This document shows, piece by piece, positions 15,070 through 21,938 of a stretch of DNA of 21,938 nt. A model generated the notes under the pieces. That model saw only the letters and a program-made list of their open reading frames with translations, was not told the DNA's origin and did no database searches. How positions within the stretch are numbered: the stretch's first letter is position 1; each line of letters starts with the position of its first letter. Where the stretch lies: positions 1 to 21,938 of the forward strand of contig CAZWCX010000116.1 in assembly GCA_964632945.1 (NCBI GenBank), given 5' to 3'. The stretch comes from CAZWCX01 sp964632945 (GTDB lineage Bacteria > Planctomycetota > MHYJ01 > WSZJ01 > CAZWCX01). The translations under genes were made by a program, and so were the position numbers.

Positions 15070-15500
15070 GATTCGCTCCGAGGACTCCGTTCGGTCGCCG
15101 AAGTCGCGGATAGAGTCCAAAACCCCCTACGGAATGTGAGCGGAGAATGCTCGGCAATAATAGGATCGTTCGGCAGGTGGTATTGGAGCGCGATTTTGAT
15201 CCTGGTGGAACCCAGACGACTGCGCTCCCAACGCACCGTCCGACGAGGACCGCTGACCGCCGGGGCCTCGATTTGAGAGCGTGTCTCTGCTTGGTCCCGG
15301 TGGATGCGGTGCTTCGGGACCTCTCACGAATCTCGATATGAAAAATTCGTTTCAAGCCTCTTCGTTTGGAGTTTCGTGGGGGCGTGGTCCGTAGTTGGAC
15401 TCGACTTGCTGGAATCATGAAACCCGCGAATTAGGCTAGACCTGCTCTTCCGTCGAGGCCAAAGTGGCTTCCTGACAGCAATTTAGGGGAATTCCATCTC

Positions 15501-15541
15501 TGCCCATGGGCATCCGACACACTCTTGAGAGCGGCAGTGTG
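15501..15541 (+). promoter_or_regulatory. Palindrome and stem-loop before the permease gene
   Basis: TGCCCATGGGCA (15501-15512) is a perfect 12-base palindrome. It is followed by CACACT (15518-15523) pairing with AGTGTG (15536-15541), ending eight bases before ATG 15550. The gene has no clear Shine-Dalgarno sequence, so the structure could affect translation. It could also be a protein-binding site; this is inference. Confidence 0.3.
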
Positions 15542-15549
15542 AAATCGAC

Positions 15550-16347
15550 ATGCGATTGATCCGCGGCAACTTGTTTCAATCGATCATTACCAACCGAGCG
15601 CTCATCGTCGAGATGGCATGGAGGGATATCCAGGGTACAGGCAGGGGAGCTCTAATCGGGTACCTCTGGCTCGTCGTGTCCCCGCTGATCCAGACCATCG
15701 CCTACATATTCATTGTCTCAATTGTCTTTGGCGCCCGTCTTCCCGAGGCATCGGGCCGCTTTGACTACGCCATGTATGTTCTTGCCGGAATGGTGCCTTG
15801 GCATTTACTCACGCGGACCTTACAAGAATCGACCACTCTCATTCGCGATCGCACCGAGCTGGTGAAGCAAGTCATATACCCGATCGAAACCCTACCCGTA
15901 ACTTCCCTGCTGGTAAGTTCTATCAGCTCGATGGTCGTGCTCCTCGTGCTTCTCGGAATCTCCGCCATCACGGGCAGCATCGAGTGGAGCGTTCTTCTTC
16001 TCCCGATTCCAATTGCGATACTGGCGATCTTCCTACTGGGCGTGTCGTGGATCGCGTCAATTGCGGGCGTCGTGCTAAAGGACTTGCGAGACATCGTTGC
16101 GATACTGATGAATTTGATGGTATACGTCTCACCGGTTCTGCTAACGAAAGGAATGGTTGGTGAAAGCCTCTGGTCACTGATCATGCTAAATCCGCTCTCA
16201 CACATTGTTATCAGCTTTCGAGATGTCTTCGAGGGAACATTCCACTGGGGAAGCTGGGCGGTGTTTATCGCCATGACTGTCGCCGCGACCATCACTGGCG
16301 GATGGATTGTTTATCGCACGAAGATTGCCATCAATGAGTACCTTTAG
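15550..16347 (+). CDS. wzm: ABC polysaccharide exporter permease (Wzm-type)
   Basis: A 265-residue ABC-2-type membrane protein, the usual length for Wzm/KpsM/TagG permeases. The N-terminal amphipathic part ends in MAWRDIQGTGRGALIGYLW (about 22-40), the interface segment common to this family, followed by about six hydrophobic helices and the conserved LNPLSH(I/V)V..FRD motif near the C-terminus. It would form the channel that moves undecaprenyl-linked O-antigen or similar glycan across the inner membrane, powered by the ATPase encoded next. Its stop overlaps the ATPase start by 14 bp. The Shine-Dalgarno sequence is weak. GC is clearly lower than in genes upstream of 14734. Confidence 0.88.
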   Translation: MRLIRGNLFQSIITNRALIVEMAWRDIQGTGRGALIGYLWLVVSPLIQTIAYIFIVSIVFGARLPEASGRFDYAMYVLAGMVPWHLLTRTLQESTTLIRDRTELVKQVIYPIETLPVTSLLVSSISSMVVLLVLLGISAITGSIEWSVLLLPIPIAILAIFLLGVSWIASIAGVVLKDLRDIVAILMNLMVYVSPVLLTKGMVGESLWSLIMLNPLSHIVISFRDVFEGTFHWGSWAVFIAMTVAATITGGWIVYRTKIAINEYL

Positions 16348-17644
16348 CAATCCCGCGTCACCCAACGACTCTCCAAAGAAGCTTGTGCAGAGCGAGATTG
16401 CTATCGATGTCTGCAGCGTTTCGAAGCATTTCAAGCTTTATCACCAAGTTGTATCCGGCCCAATCAAGGAGATCCTGTTCTTCTGGAAGCGAGAGCACTA
16501 CTACAAACAATTCTTGGCTGTTGATCGCGTCTCCTTGATCGTGCGACGAGGAGATGTAGTTGGCATTGTCGGTCCCAACGGTGCGGGCAAAACCACGCTT
16601 CTGAAGATGATTGCAGGTCTGCTGCCGGTGGATTCAGGTACGATTCAGGTTAATGGGAAGTTGACGGCTTTGCTTGCGCTCGGAGTAGGCGTTCATCCTG
16701 AGTTTACAGGCCGGGAAAACATCTACTATGGCGGGCTATTGCTGGGGATGACGAAAGACGAGGTGCTCTCGAAGACATCCTCCATCATCGAGTTTTCAGA
16801 ATTGGGAGAGTTCATTGATCGACCACTCCGGACCTACTCCTCTGGGATGCGCGCTCGACTGCTTTTCTCGATTTCGATGAGCATAGACCCTGACATTTTG
16901 ATCATCGACGAGGCACTAGCGACCGGGGATGCATATTTCGTCAAGAAATGCACCGCGCGAATTCGATCTTTATGTGACAGTGGCGCCACGCTGCTGTTGG
17001 TGTCTCATAATGCTGCTCAAATCTCACAGATATGCAGCCGCGCTATCTTAATGGCAGAAGGTCGGATTCTAGAGGAGGGCGAGCCTAGATGCGTGCTGAA
17101 CGCATACAATCGATGGGTGTTCCTACGTGAACAGTCCATCCCGGCAGTTGCGGATCGAGGTCCGATGCCGATGGTTGGTGGTACGGGGGACATCCGTGTG
17201 ACGTCGATTCTACTCAAGGACTGCAATGGCAAAGAGTCAAAGGGGTTCTATTCCGGCGAGCGAATGGAAATCGATATCGAGTACGCCAGTTCGTTGCCTC
17301 CAGGAAGTCAGGCGGATCTGTTTGTGGGCATTCTCTCAGCCGGCGATCAACGATACGTTGCGGAATTCAATACTCTGAATTACGTTGCTTGGCCAAGCGG
17401 TGCGGTTACCAGCACCCGGCTGGAGATTGCGTTGCAGGGAACGGTTCGTCTGATCTGCGACCCTCTGTTGCTGCTGAACAATCACTACAGTTTGTGGGTG
17501 ATTTTCTACGATCGCGAAAGCCACTACCACTGTGAGTACAGGAACGTTGTGCCTTTCATTGTAGCACGCAGGAATCTGACGTGGATGAAAGGTGACGCTG
17601 TATTCTGGCAGCCGTCCAGAATCGAAACCGAAGGGCGCCCATGA
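16334..17644 (+). CDS. wzt: ABC polysaccharide exporter ATPase with C-terminal domain (Wzt-type)
   Basis: A 436-residue ATPase of the Wzm-Wzt exporter. The nucleotide-binding domain has Walker A GPNGAGKT (80-87, K86), signature YSSGM (168-172), Walker B ending ILIIDE (D192, E193) and H-loop H225. Residues about 290-436 form an extra beta-rich region that matches the position and size of the Wzt C-terminal domain, which in O9a-type systems recognises the chemically capped end of the glycan. ATG 16334 is chosen because it overlaps the permease end; an in-frame TTG at 16307 lies deeper inside that gene. The stop overlaps the methyltransferase start (ATGA). The tail suggests a substrate-selective, capped-chain exporter; the cap is likely made by neighbouring genes. 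Confidence 0.88.
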   Translation: MSTFSNPASPNDSPKKLVQSEIAIDVCSVSKHFKLYHQVVSGPIKEILFFWKREHYYKQFLAVDRVSLIVRRGDVVGIVGPNGAGKTTLLKMIAGLLPVDSGTIQVNGKLTALLALGVGVHPEFTGRENIYYGGLLLGMTKDEVLSKTSSIIEFSELGEFIDRPLRTYSSGMRARLLFSISMSIDPDILIIDEALATGDAYFVKKCTARIRSLCDSGATLLLVSHNAAQISQICSRAILMAEGRILEEGEPRCVLNAYNRWVFLREQSIPAVADRGPMPMVGGTGDIRVTSILLKDCNGKESKGFYSGERMEIDIEYASSLPPGSQADLFVGILSAGDQRYVAEFNTLNYVAWPSGAVTSTRLEIALQGTVRLICDPLLLLNNHYSLWVIFYDRESHYHCEYRNVVPFIVARRNLTWMKGDAVFWQPSRIETEGRP

Positions 17645-18495
17645 AGCTCGCGATCAGCCCATCGATATCGTATCGCAAGTTTGGGTACATTCCATCGGGT
17701 TCCCTGAAGGCAGACCTCTCTGGATGGCTTCTAGGGGCCCCGAATCTGCTCAAGAGACTCCAGGCGCGGGACGTAATGTCCGCTCTGGAGATCCGAGCCA
17801 GTGATTGCGTTCTAGATTTCGGATGTGGGAGCGGCTACTTTACCGTCGAGATGGCAAAACTGTGCCGTCGGGCGTATGGGGTGGATGTAACTCCGTACCT
17901 CCACTCTGTGAGAATTCCCGAAATCCTGGGTGGTCGATTGGAGTATCTCGTCGCGGAGGGGCGACAGCTTCCGTTTCCACAGGAACATTTCGACCGAATC
18001 TTGGCCAGTGAAGTGTTGCCGATGGCAGAGAATCCAGAGGAGTTCCTAGTTGAGATTCGCCGTGTCATCAAGCCCGGCGGGCGACTGGTGGTCGTGAATG
18101 GTGCGGGTCACCCGAGTATTTGTGAAGCGTACCGGGAAAAGCATTGGTTGCTCGAGTTCTTGAGACGGCTTTTTCCGAAGCGCTTCCCAAAAAGCTACGA
18201 GGAGTATTGCAGTCGCCTCCAAGGGTCATTCGGTACGTCGCAGAAGGTGTTTTTTGACCACGTGAAGATAGAGCACCTTTTAACCAGTTGTGGCTTTCAA
18301 GTAGTCGACTTCCGCTACTCTCCAGGGTACCTCGCTGGGACGTACCTCTCCTGGTCGCAATTCATCAGATACGTTGTTACCGGAAGATCGCTCTCGCAGG
18401 CAGGGTTTGCCATTCAGTATCTCCTGCTCCATCTTGTACAGCGGTACGAGAAGCGGAGGCACCAGGGCGGGCTTCTTTGCGTGGCTACGCGATGA
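17641..18495 (+). CDS. Class I SAM-dependent methyltransferase
   Basis: A 284-residue protein with the classical SAM-binding motif I VLDFGCGSGYF (57-67; D59, G61, G63, G65), an acidic GVDV segment after strand 2, and a post-motif III PGGRLVVV. This is the UbiE/Methyltransf_11-type fold. It starts within the ATPase stop (ATGA), and its own stop overlaps the deacetylase start (ATGA), so it belongs to the export operon. Methylation of a glycan sugar, perhaps a terminal cap read by the Wzt tail, is a reasonable inference. The C-terminal 110 residues are basic and aromatic-rich and probably bind the acceptor. Confidence 0.8.
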   Translation: MKLAISPSISYRKFGYIPSGSLKADLSGWLLGAPNLLKRLQARDVMSALEIRASDCVLDFGCGSGYFTVEMAKLCRRAYGVDVTPYLHSVRIPEILGGRLEYLVAEGRQLPFPQEHFDRILASEVLPMAENPEEFLVEIRRVIKPGGRLVVVNGAGHPSICEAYREKHWLLEFLRRLFPKRFPKSYEEYCSRLQGSFGTSQKVFFDHVKIEHLLTSCGFQVVDFRYSPGYLAGTYLSWSQFIRYVVTGRSLSQAGFAIQYLLLHLVQRYEKRRHQGGLLCVATR

Positions 18496-19271
18496 AACGA
18501 GTTTTCAACGCCATGTTTCGTCGCTTCGCGGCGATCCGGCGGAATCGATTTCTGCGCACATGCCAGGCAGTCGCGGCCGCACCGTACGACGCGACAATCT
18601 ACGAAATGTTCCTGGAATCCGCCCTCCGGAATCGCGGGCTTCAGCACCGCCCCTTCTTGGAGTCGTCCTCGCCGGCGGCCCCAGCAAGCCTGTACGTTCG
18701 ACACGACATTGATACGGCGGCCTGTATCCGCAGTATGGATCGACTCCTCGAGATCGACCGATCGAAGAGGATCTCCGCGGGAGTGTACTTCCGAGTCGAT
18801 GGAGAGGAATACTGCCTTGAGCAGAATCGGGAACGCATCAATCAGTTGCGAGAGTACGGTTTCGAAATCGGCCTCCACACGGTGTGCTACCTTGCGGACG
18901 ACTACCTGAAGCGATTTGAAGCCGAGACCCGGGCATTTGAACATGGCGCAGGCTTTCACCCGAAGAGCTTCACGGTGCATGGTCTTGGGCAGACCAGAAT
19001 GGACGTTCGGACAAGCTTCTGCGAAGAGATCGTAGATCGGATGGCTGAGTTTGGTTACGAGTTTACCGACTGCCACCCGCGATCTCGTTGTTATGACCAT
19101 GTGATTCACGATTGCCATCTCGATCAACAGGGCGGGCATCGGTACATCAGGGACGAGTTTACGAGCCGACCATTCCCGTACGAAAGAGGAAAGAATTACT
19201 TGCTCTTGACTCATCCATGCTACTGGAGTTTCGACGTGGCAGGAGGAAAAGTGAATGTTATCGATAGGTGA
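18492..19271 (+). CDS. NodB-like polysaccharide deacetylase superfamily protein
   Basis: A 259-residue protein with features of carbohydrate esterase 4. LYVRHDIDTA (H71, D72, D74) resembles the catalytic/metal DD motif, EIGLHT gives H129, SFTVHG gives H163, and LLLTHPCYW contains the late conserved H241. The pattern is closest to the WbmS-like subgroup found in O-antigen clusters, as recalled from family descriptions. It would remove N- or O-acetyl groups from a sugar or glycan intermediate. No signal peptide is evident, so it likely acts in the cytoplasm. ATG 18492 overlaps the preceding stop; the frame continues upstream into the methyltransferase, but that part is not coding in this frame. 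The next gene starts 17 bp before its end. Confidence 0.75.
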   Translation: MKRVFNAMFRRFAAIRRNRFLRTCQAVAAAPYDATIYEMFLESALRNRGLQHRPFLESSSPAAPASLYVRHDIDTAACIRSMDRLLEIDRSKRISAGVYFRVDGEEYCLEQNRERINQLREYGFEIGLHTVCYLADDYLKRFEAETRAFEHGAGFHPKSFTVHGLGQTRMDVRTSFCEEIVDRMAEFGYEFTDCHPRSRCYDHVIHDCHLDQQGGHRYIRDEFTSRPFPYERGKNYLLLTHPCYWSFDVAGGKVNVIDR

Positions 19272-20529
19272 GCATGCTGCTGCATTCAACGCGGCATATG
19301 GTCGCCTAGGTGACCTGAAGTTGGAAAAGATTGCGTTCCCTCTTGCGGAGATTGAGAACTTCCAGTGGAATCGCGGCAAGTGGAATGATGAGTACTACTC
19401 TTACCACTATTGTCGCTTCACGTGCCATATTCTTAGCCGGCTAGGTCTTTGCCCAGGGCAGTCCATACTCGTGGTTGGTTGCGGGTTTGGCATGGATGAA
19501 AAGAACATCAAGCAGCTCAACGAAGACTCTGATTTGTGGAGCGTGGATGTGTCGCAGCACATGCTTCAACTAGCGGTGCAAAGCGCGTCTCCGAGCCGAT
19601 TCTCGTGCGCCACTGCGGAAGCCCTGCCATTCCCGGATGGGGCTTTTGACCGTGTGCTATCGCGTGAAGTTATTGAGCATGTTGCAAGTCCACGTGCAAT
19701 GGTGCGAGAGATTGCCAGAGTGCTGCGACCAGGCGGAGTGGCGGTGATTACAACAGAGAATGAAGAATCGCTGGGTCCGACAAATTTGTGGGATTCGAGG
19801 ATAGGCGCTTGGCTGTCGCGTTGGCTGAAAGTGCCGACGGTCGCATTGTCTTACAGGGACGAAGCACCGTCTGTTGGGGAGATGAAAACGATTTGCGCAA
19901 GCTCGGGGCTTGTCTTGCGTGAAGTGTTGTACGACGGAGCGGTCTACAAGTACTTGATCGAATTGTCGAAACATCTCAAGCATCAGACTGTGCGCATGGC
20001 TCATTGGCTGTCCAGGCTTGAGAACAGTCGCATGTTGGCGCCCTGGTTCTGTGATCAGGTCAAGTATGTTGTGGAAAAGCCGGCAGGAGTCCATGGTAGG
20101 CATGCAAAACCGGACTTCGTGTGCCCCAAGTGCCGGCTGGCGCTGCGCCAATCGAATGGGCTGTGGAGTTGTTCAAGTTGCGGAGGCCGGTTTCCGGAAC
20201 AAAACGGTATCGCTTGCTTCATTGGCGAATGTTTGGAGGGGACTACTGCAGGCGACCAGGATGTCGACGTTGCTCCGAACCGCGATACGAAACTCCTGCT
20301 GCGATTGATGAGCCTGCTTCGAGACGCGTACTGTAGAGCGTATCAGCTTGCTTCGTTGCTTGCTGGGTTGCTATGCCGAAGCAACGATCACCGCGGTAGT
20401 CGACTGCTCGACGAGCGGGATCCCTACGTGAGGTATCTTCGGATCCCCGATGGCGGCTCGAATCGATCGTCTCACCGAATCAGCCGGGAATTGAAGGGTG
20501 CCGATCATCGAAGCAGCGACGTTCCGTAA
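19255..20529 (+). CDS. Methyltransferase with C-terminal zinc ribbon
   Basis: A 424-residue protein. A class I SAM methyltransferase core lies at about 65-235. Motif I is ILVVGCGFG (71-79), with Gly in place of the more common acidic residue; ALPFPDGAFD, SREVIEHV and RVLRPGG are typical Methyltransf_11 motifs. Residues 288-325 form a Trm112-like zinc ribbon, CPKC (C290, C293) and CSSC (C306, C309), followed by FPEQNGIACFI. The last 90 or so residues are basic, low in recognisable motifs, and may be a decayed or extended tail near the IS element. It overlaps the deacetylase by 17 bp and is last in the operon. A glycan-modifying role is inferred from context. Confidence 0.78.
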   Translation: MLSIGEHAAAFNAAYGRLGDLKLEKIAFPLAEIENFQWNRGKWNDEYYSYHYCRFTCHILSRLGLCPGQSILVVGCGFGMDEKNIKQLNEDSDLWSVDVSQHMLQLAVQSASPSRFSCATAEALPFPDGAFDRVLSREVIEHVASPRAMVREIARVLRPGGVAVITTENEESLGPTNLWDSRIGAWLSRWLKVPTVALSYRDEAPSVGEMKTICASSGLVLREVLYDGAVYKYLIELSKHLKHQTVRMAHWLSRLENSRMLAPWFCDQVKYVVEKPAGVHGRHAKPDFVCPKCRLALRQSNGLWSCSSCGGRFPEQNGIACFIGECLEGTTAGDQDVDVAPNRDTKLLLRLMSLLRDAYCRAYQLASLLAGLLCRSNDHRGSRLLDERDPYVRYLRIPDGGSNRSSHRISRELKGADHRSSDVP

Positions 20530-20639
20530 AGGTGCCAAGCGGAATGCCCGTACGAGAGCACACTGTCGGATTGCGCACTACTTCTCATCAGCATGAGTAT
20601 AGTTCTCCATTGACATAGTTGTCGAACACTTCCAGTTCA

Positions 20640-21938
20640 GGTTTACGTTGCCGTGGCCGATAGACTCACCAATGAGTGGATGCGCTTGCGAGAGATACCA
20701 TGCGCGGCCCCGTTCTTTGACGACTCGTCCTTCAGGTGGAACAGATCCGGATCGTCCGCCAGCACCTCGCTCGGGGAAGGACCGAGCGCCGCGGGGCCGA
20801 TCGCTGTGGCATGCTGCTCCTCTCGCGCGACGGCACGGCCCCCGGCGAGGTTGCCCAGCGAGTCGGCTGTGGTGATTCCACAGGTGAAAGAATACGCGGC
20901 CGCTTCTTCGAGCGCGGGCTCGACGACGCGTTGTTCGACCGTCCTCGATCCGGGCGCCCCCCGGCTTTTTCCCCCTCTGCAGGTCGCTCCGATCGTCTCG
21001 CTCGCGTGCACCCCACCAAGCCAGATCAACCGCCAGATCGTCCGGTGGTCGGTTCGTGATGTGGCACTGCAGGCCATACGCGACGGGATCGTCGAGACCA
21101 TCCACTATAGCTCGGTCTGCTTGATCCTGAACGAATTCGACCTGAAGCAGCATCGGACTAGCTACTGGCTTCACAGTCAGGATCCGAACTTCGAGAAGAA
21201 AGCGGCCACCGTGCTCTGGTACTACGAGCGCACCGAGTCCTTTGCGCGGGATGGCGTGGTCGTGCTCTGCCTGGACGAGAAGACCGGGATTCAGGCTCTC
21301 GGGCGAAAGTTCCCTGACCGGGACCCCGAACCTGGCCAACCGCGGCTTCGTGAGTTCGAGTACGTCCGACACGGCGTAGTGAACCTGACCATGGCCTTGG
21401 AGGTCGCAACGGGAGGGATTTGGGGTCGAACGATCGGAAAGAACGACCAGCATAACATGATCGATTCGTTGGAGCGCCTCGATCACGCCTACCGTGATGC
21501 GAAGCGGATCGAGTTGATCCTGGACAACGGTTCGTCGCACGTTGGGCGAGAGACGCAGGCGTGGTTCGAAGACCATGCACACCGTGTTCGGCCGCACTTC
21601 ACACCCACCCACGCATCCTGGCTGAACCAAGCTGAACTCGCCCTTGGAGCTTTCAGCCGCCGCTATCTGCTGGATCGCGTAGTCGAAGAGCGCCAAGAAC
21701 TCACCGATCGAATCAGCCGAGGCATGGCCGAGTACAACATCCTCTACCGGCGACCATTCAATTGGACGTTTAATCACATCGCCGTCAACTTAACGCCTAA
21801 CGTACCTCTTGCCGCCGCGCATATGAGCGAACGATTTCAAGTGACGCCGACCTTTGCAGAATCTTCGCTTCCGGCGCAATGGACTGCGAGGTTCGAGGAG
21901 CACGGTGCGGAGCGAGGTGGCGGCGTATCCCGCCTGGT
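20640..21938 (+). mobile_element. IS630-family element, right end outside window
   Basis: The region contains an IS630-type transposase gene with HTH and DDE domains. The left boundary is approximate, because no inverted repeat can be verified without the right end, and the right end lies beyond the window. It sits about 200 bp after the last gene of the polysaccharide export operon; the 20530-20735 gap holds no recognised gene. Confidence 0.7.
20736..21938 (+). pseudogene. IS630-family transposase, frameshifted, partial at window edge
   Basis: The first frame (from GTG 20736) encodes an HTH region (about 20830-20910) and DRPRSGRPPAF, typical of the IS630 N-terminus. Near 20963-20978 the homopolymer run of five T and five C marks a shift into the next frame, which then stays open from about 20970 to the window edge. 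That frame contains DDE residues Asp at 21274 (LDEKTG), Asp at 21523 (LDNGSSH) and Glu at 21634 (NQAE), with 36 residues between the second and third, plus THASWLNQ. The catalytic domain is intact, but the protein is split. Either a one-base insertion inactivated it or expression needs +1 frameshifting. The extreme N-terminus also lacks a clean ATG, with a TGA at 20718. The IS end is not in the window. Confidence 0.8.

Larger units (their letters stand above)
14735..15549. other. 815-bp divergent intergenic region
   Basis: No convincing gene. It separates the high-GC minus-strand glycosyltransferases from the lower-GC plus-strand export operon. It contains the minus promoter at 14782-14810, the plus promoter at 15041-15069, an inverted repeat GACGAT/ATCGTC (15010-15015 and 15030-15035) just upstream of the plus -35 box, and a leader of about 470 bases with palindromes near its end. 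A 127-codon minus frame at 15035-15418 and a 64-codon plus frame at 15147-15341 lack recognisable motifs. Decayed mobile DNA cannot be excluded. Confidence 0.6.

Noticed and set aside
15035..15418. 127-codon minus-strand open frame in the divergent intergenic region
   Set aside because: Arg/Ser-rich, no ribosome site or family resemblance, and it overlaps the best plus-strand promoter.
20578..21777. 399-codon minus-strand open frame in the IS region
   Set aside because: The plus strand carries IS630 HTH and DDE motifs; the minus product has no recognisable domain.

Overview
The window looks like a chromosomal piece of a GC-rich, probably Gram-negative bacterium from a poorly sampled lineage. 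The high-GC coding regions, Shine-Dalgarno-led genes with frequent ATGA/GTGA overlaps, an ArnT-like membrane glycosyltransferase and an ABC-type surface polysaccharide exporter all point that way. The taxon cannot be fixed from sequence alone. No rRNA, tRNA or CRISPR array was seen.

Region A (1-6860, minus strand) holds two tandem gene pairs of the same design. Each pair begins with a single-pass membrane protein carrying a helical-repeat-like domain and continues with a large secreted protein. In pair one (2814-52) the secreted partner is a matrixin/metzincin-like protein whose first zinc-ligand His is Gln. In pair two (6515-3399) it is a protein with three Cys-paired beta repeats and a C-terminal lysyl-oxidase-like domain that retains the copper-His triad and both cofactor residues. 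A bipartite motif, GTAAGAA-N11-CCGGGTC, lies upstream of both pairs. This combination of matrix-type enzymes with repeated membrane partners is the most unusual feature of the window.

Region B (6862-11870) holds an ArnT/PMT-like glycosyltransferase (minus), a divergent two-gene nucleotidyltransferase module (plus), and a fused sugar aminotransferase-epimerase (plus). Region C (11886-14734, minus) holds two GT-B-type glycosyltransferases with an ATGA overlap.

Region D (15550-20529, plus) is a tight operon of clearly lower GC: Wzm-type permease, Wzt-type ATPase with a C-terminal extension, methyltransferase, NodB-like deacetylase, and methyltransferase with a zinc ribbon. Every junction overlaps. 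A good sigma70-like promoter lies about 480 bp upstream, and an oppositely directed promoter serves the region C glycosyltransferases. Together B to D look like part of an O-antigen or surface-polysaccharide locus: amino-sugar synthesis, glycosyl transfer, export and chain modification. An IS630-family transposase gene, frameshifted between its HTH and DDE domains, follows the operon and runs off the right edge. The composition break and the IS suggest that region D was acquired laterally.
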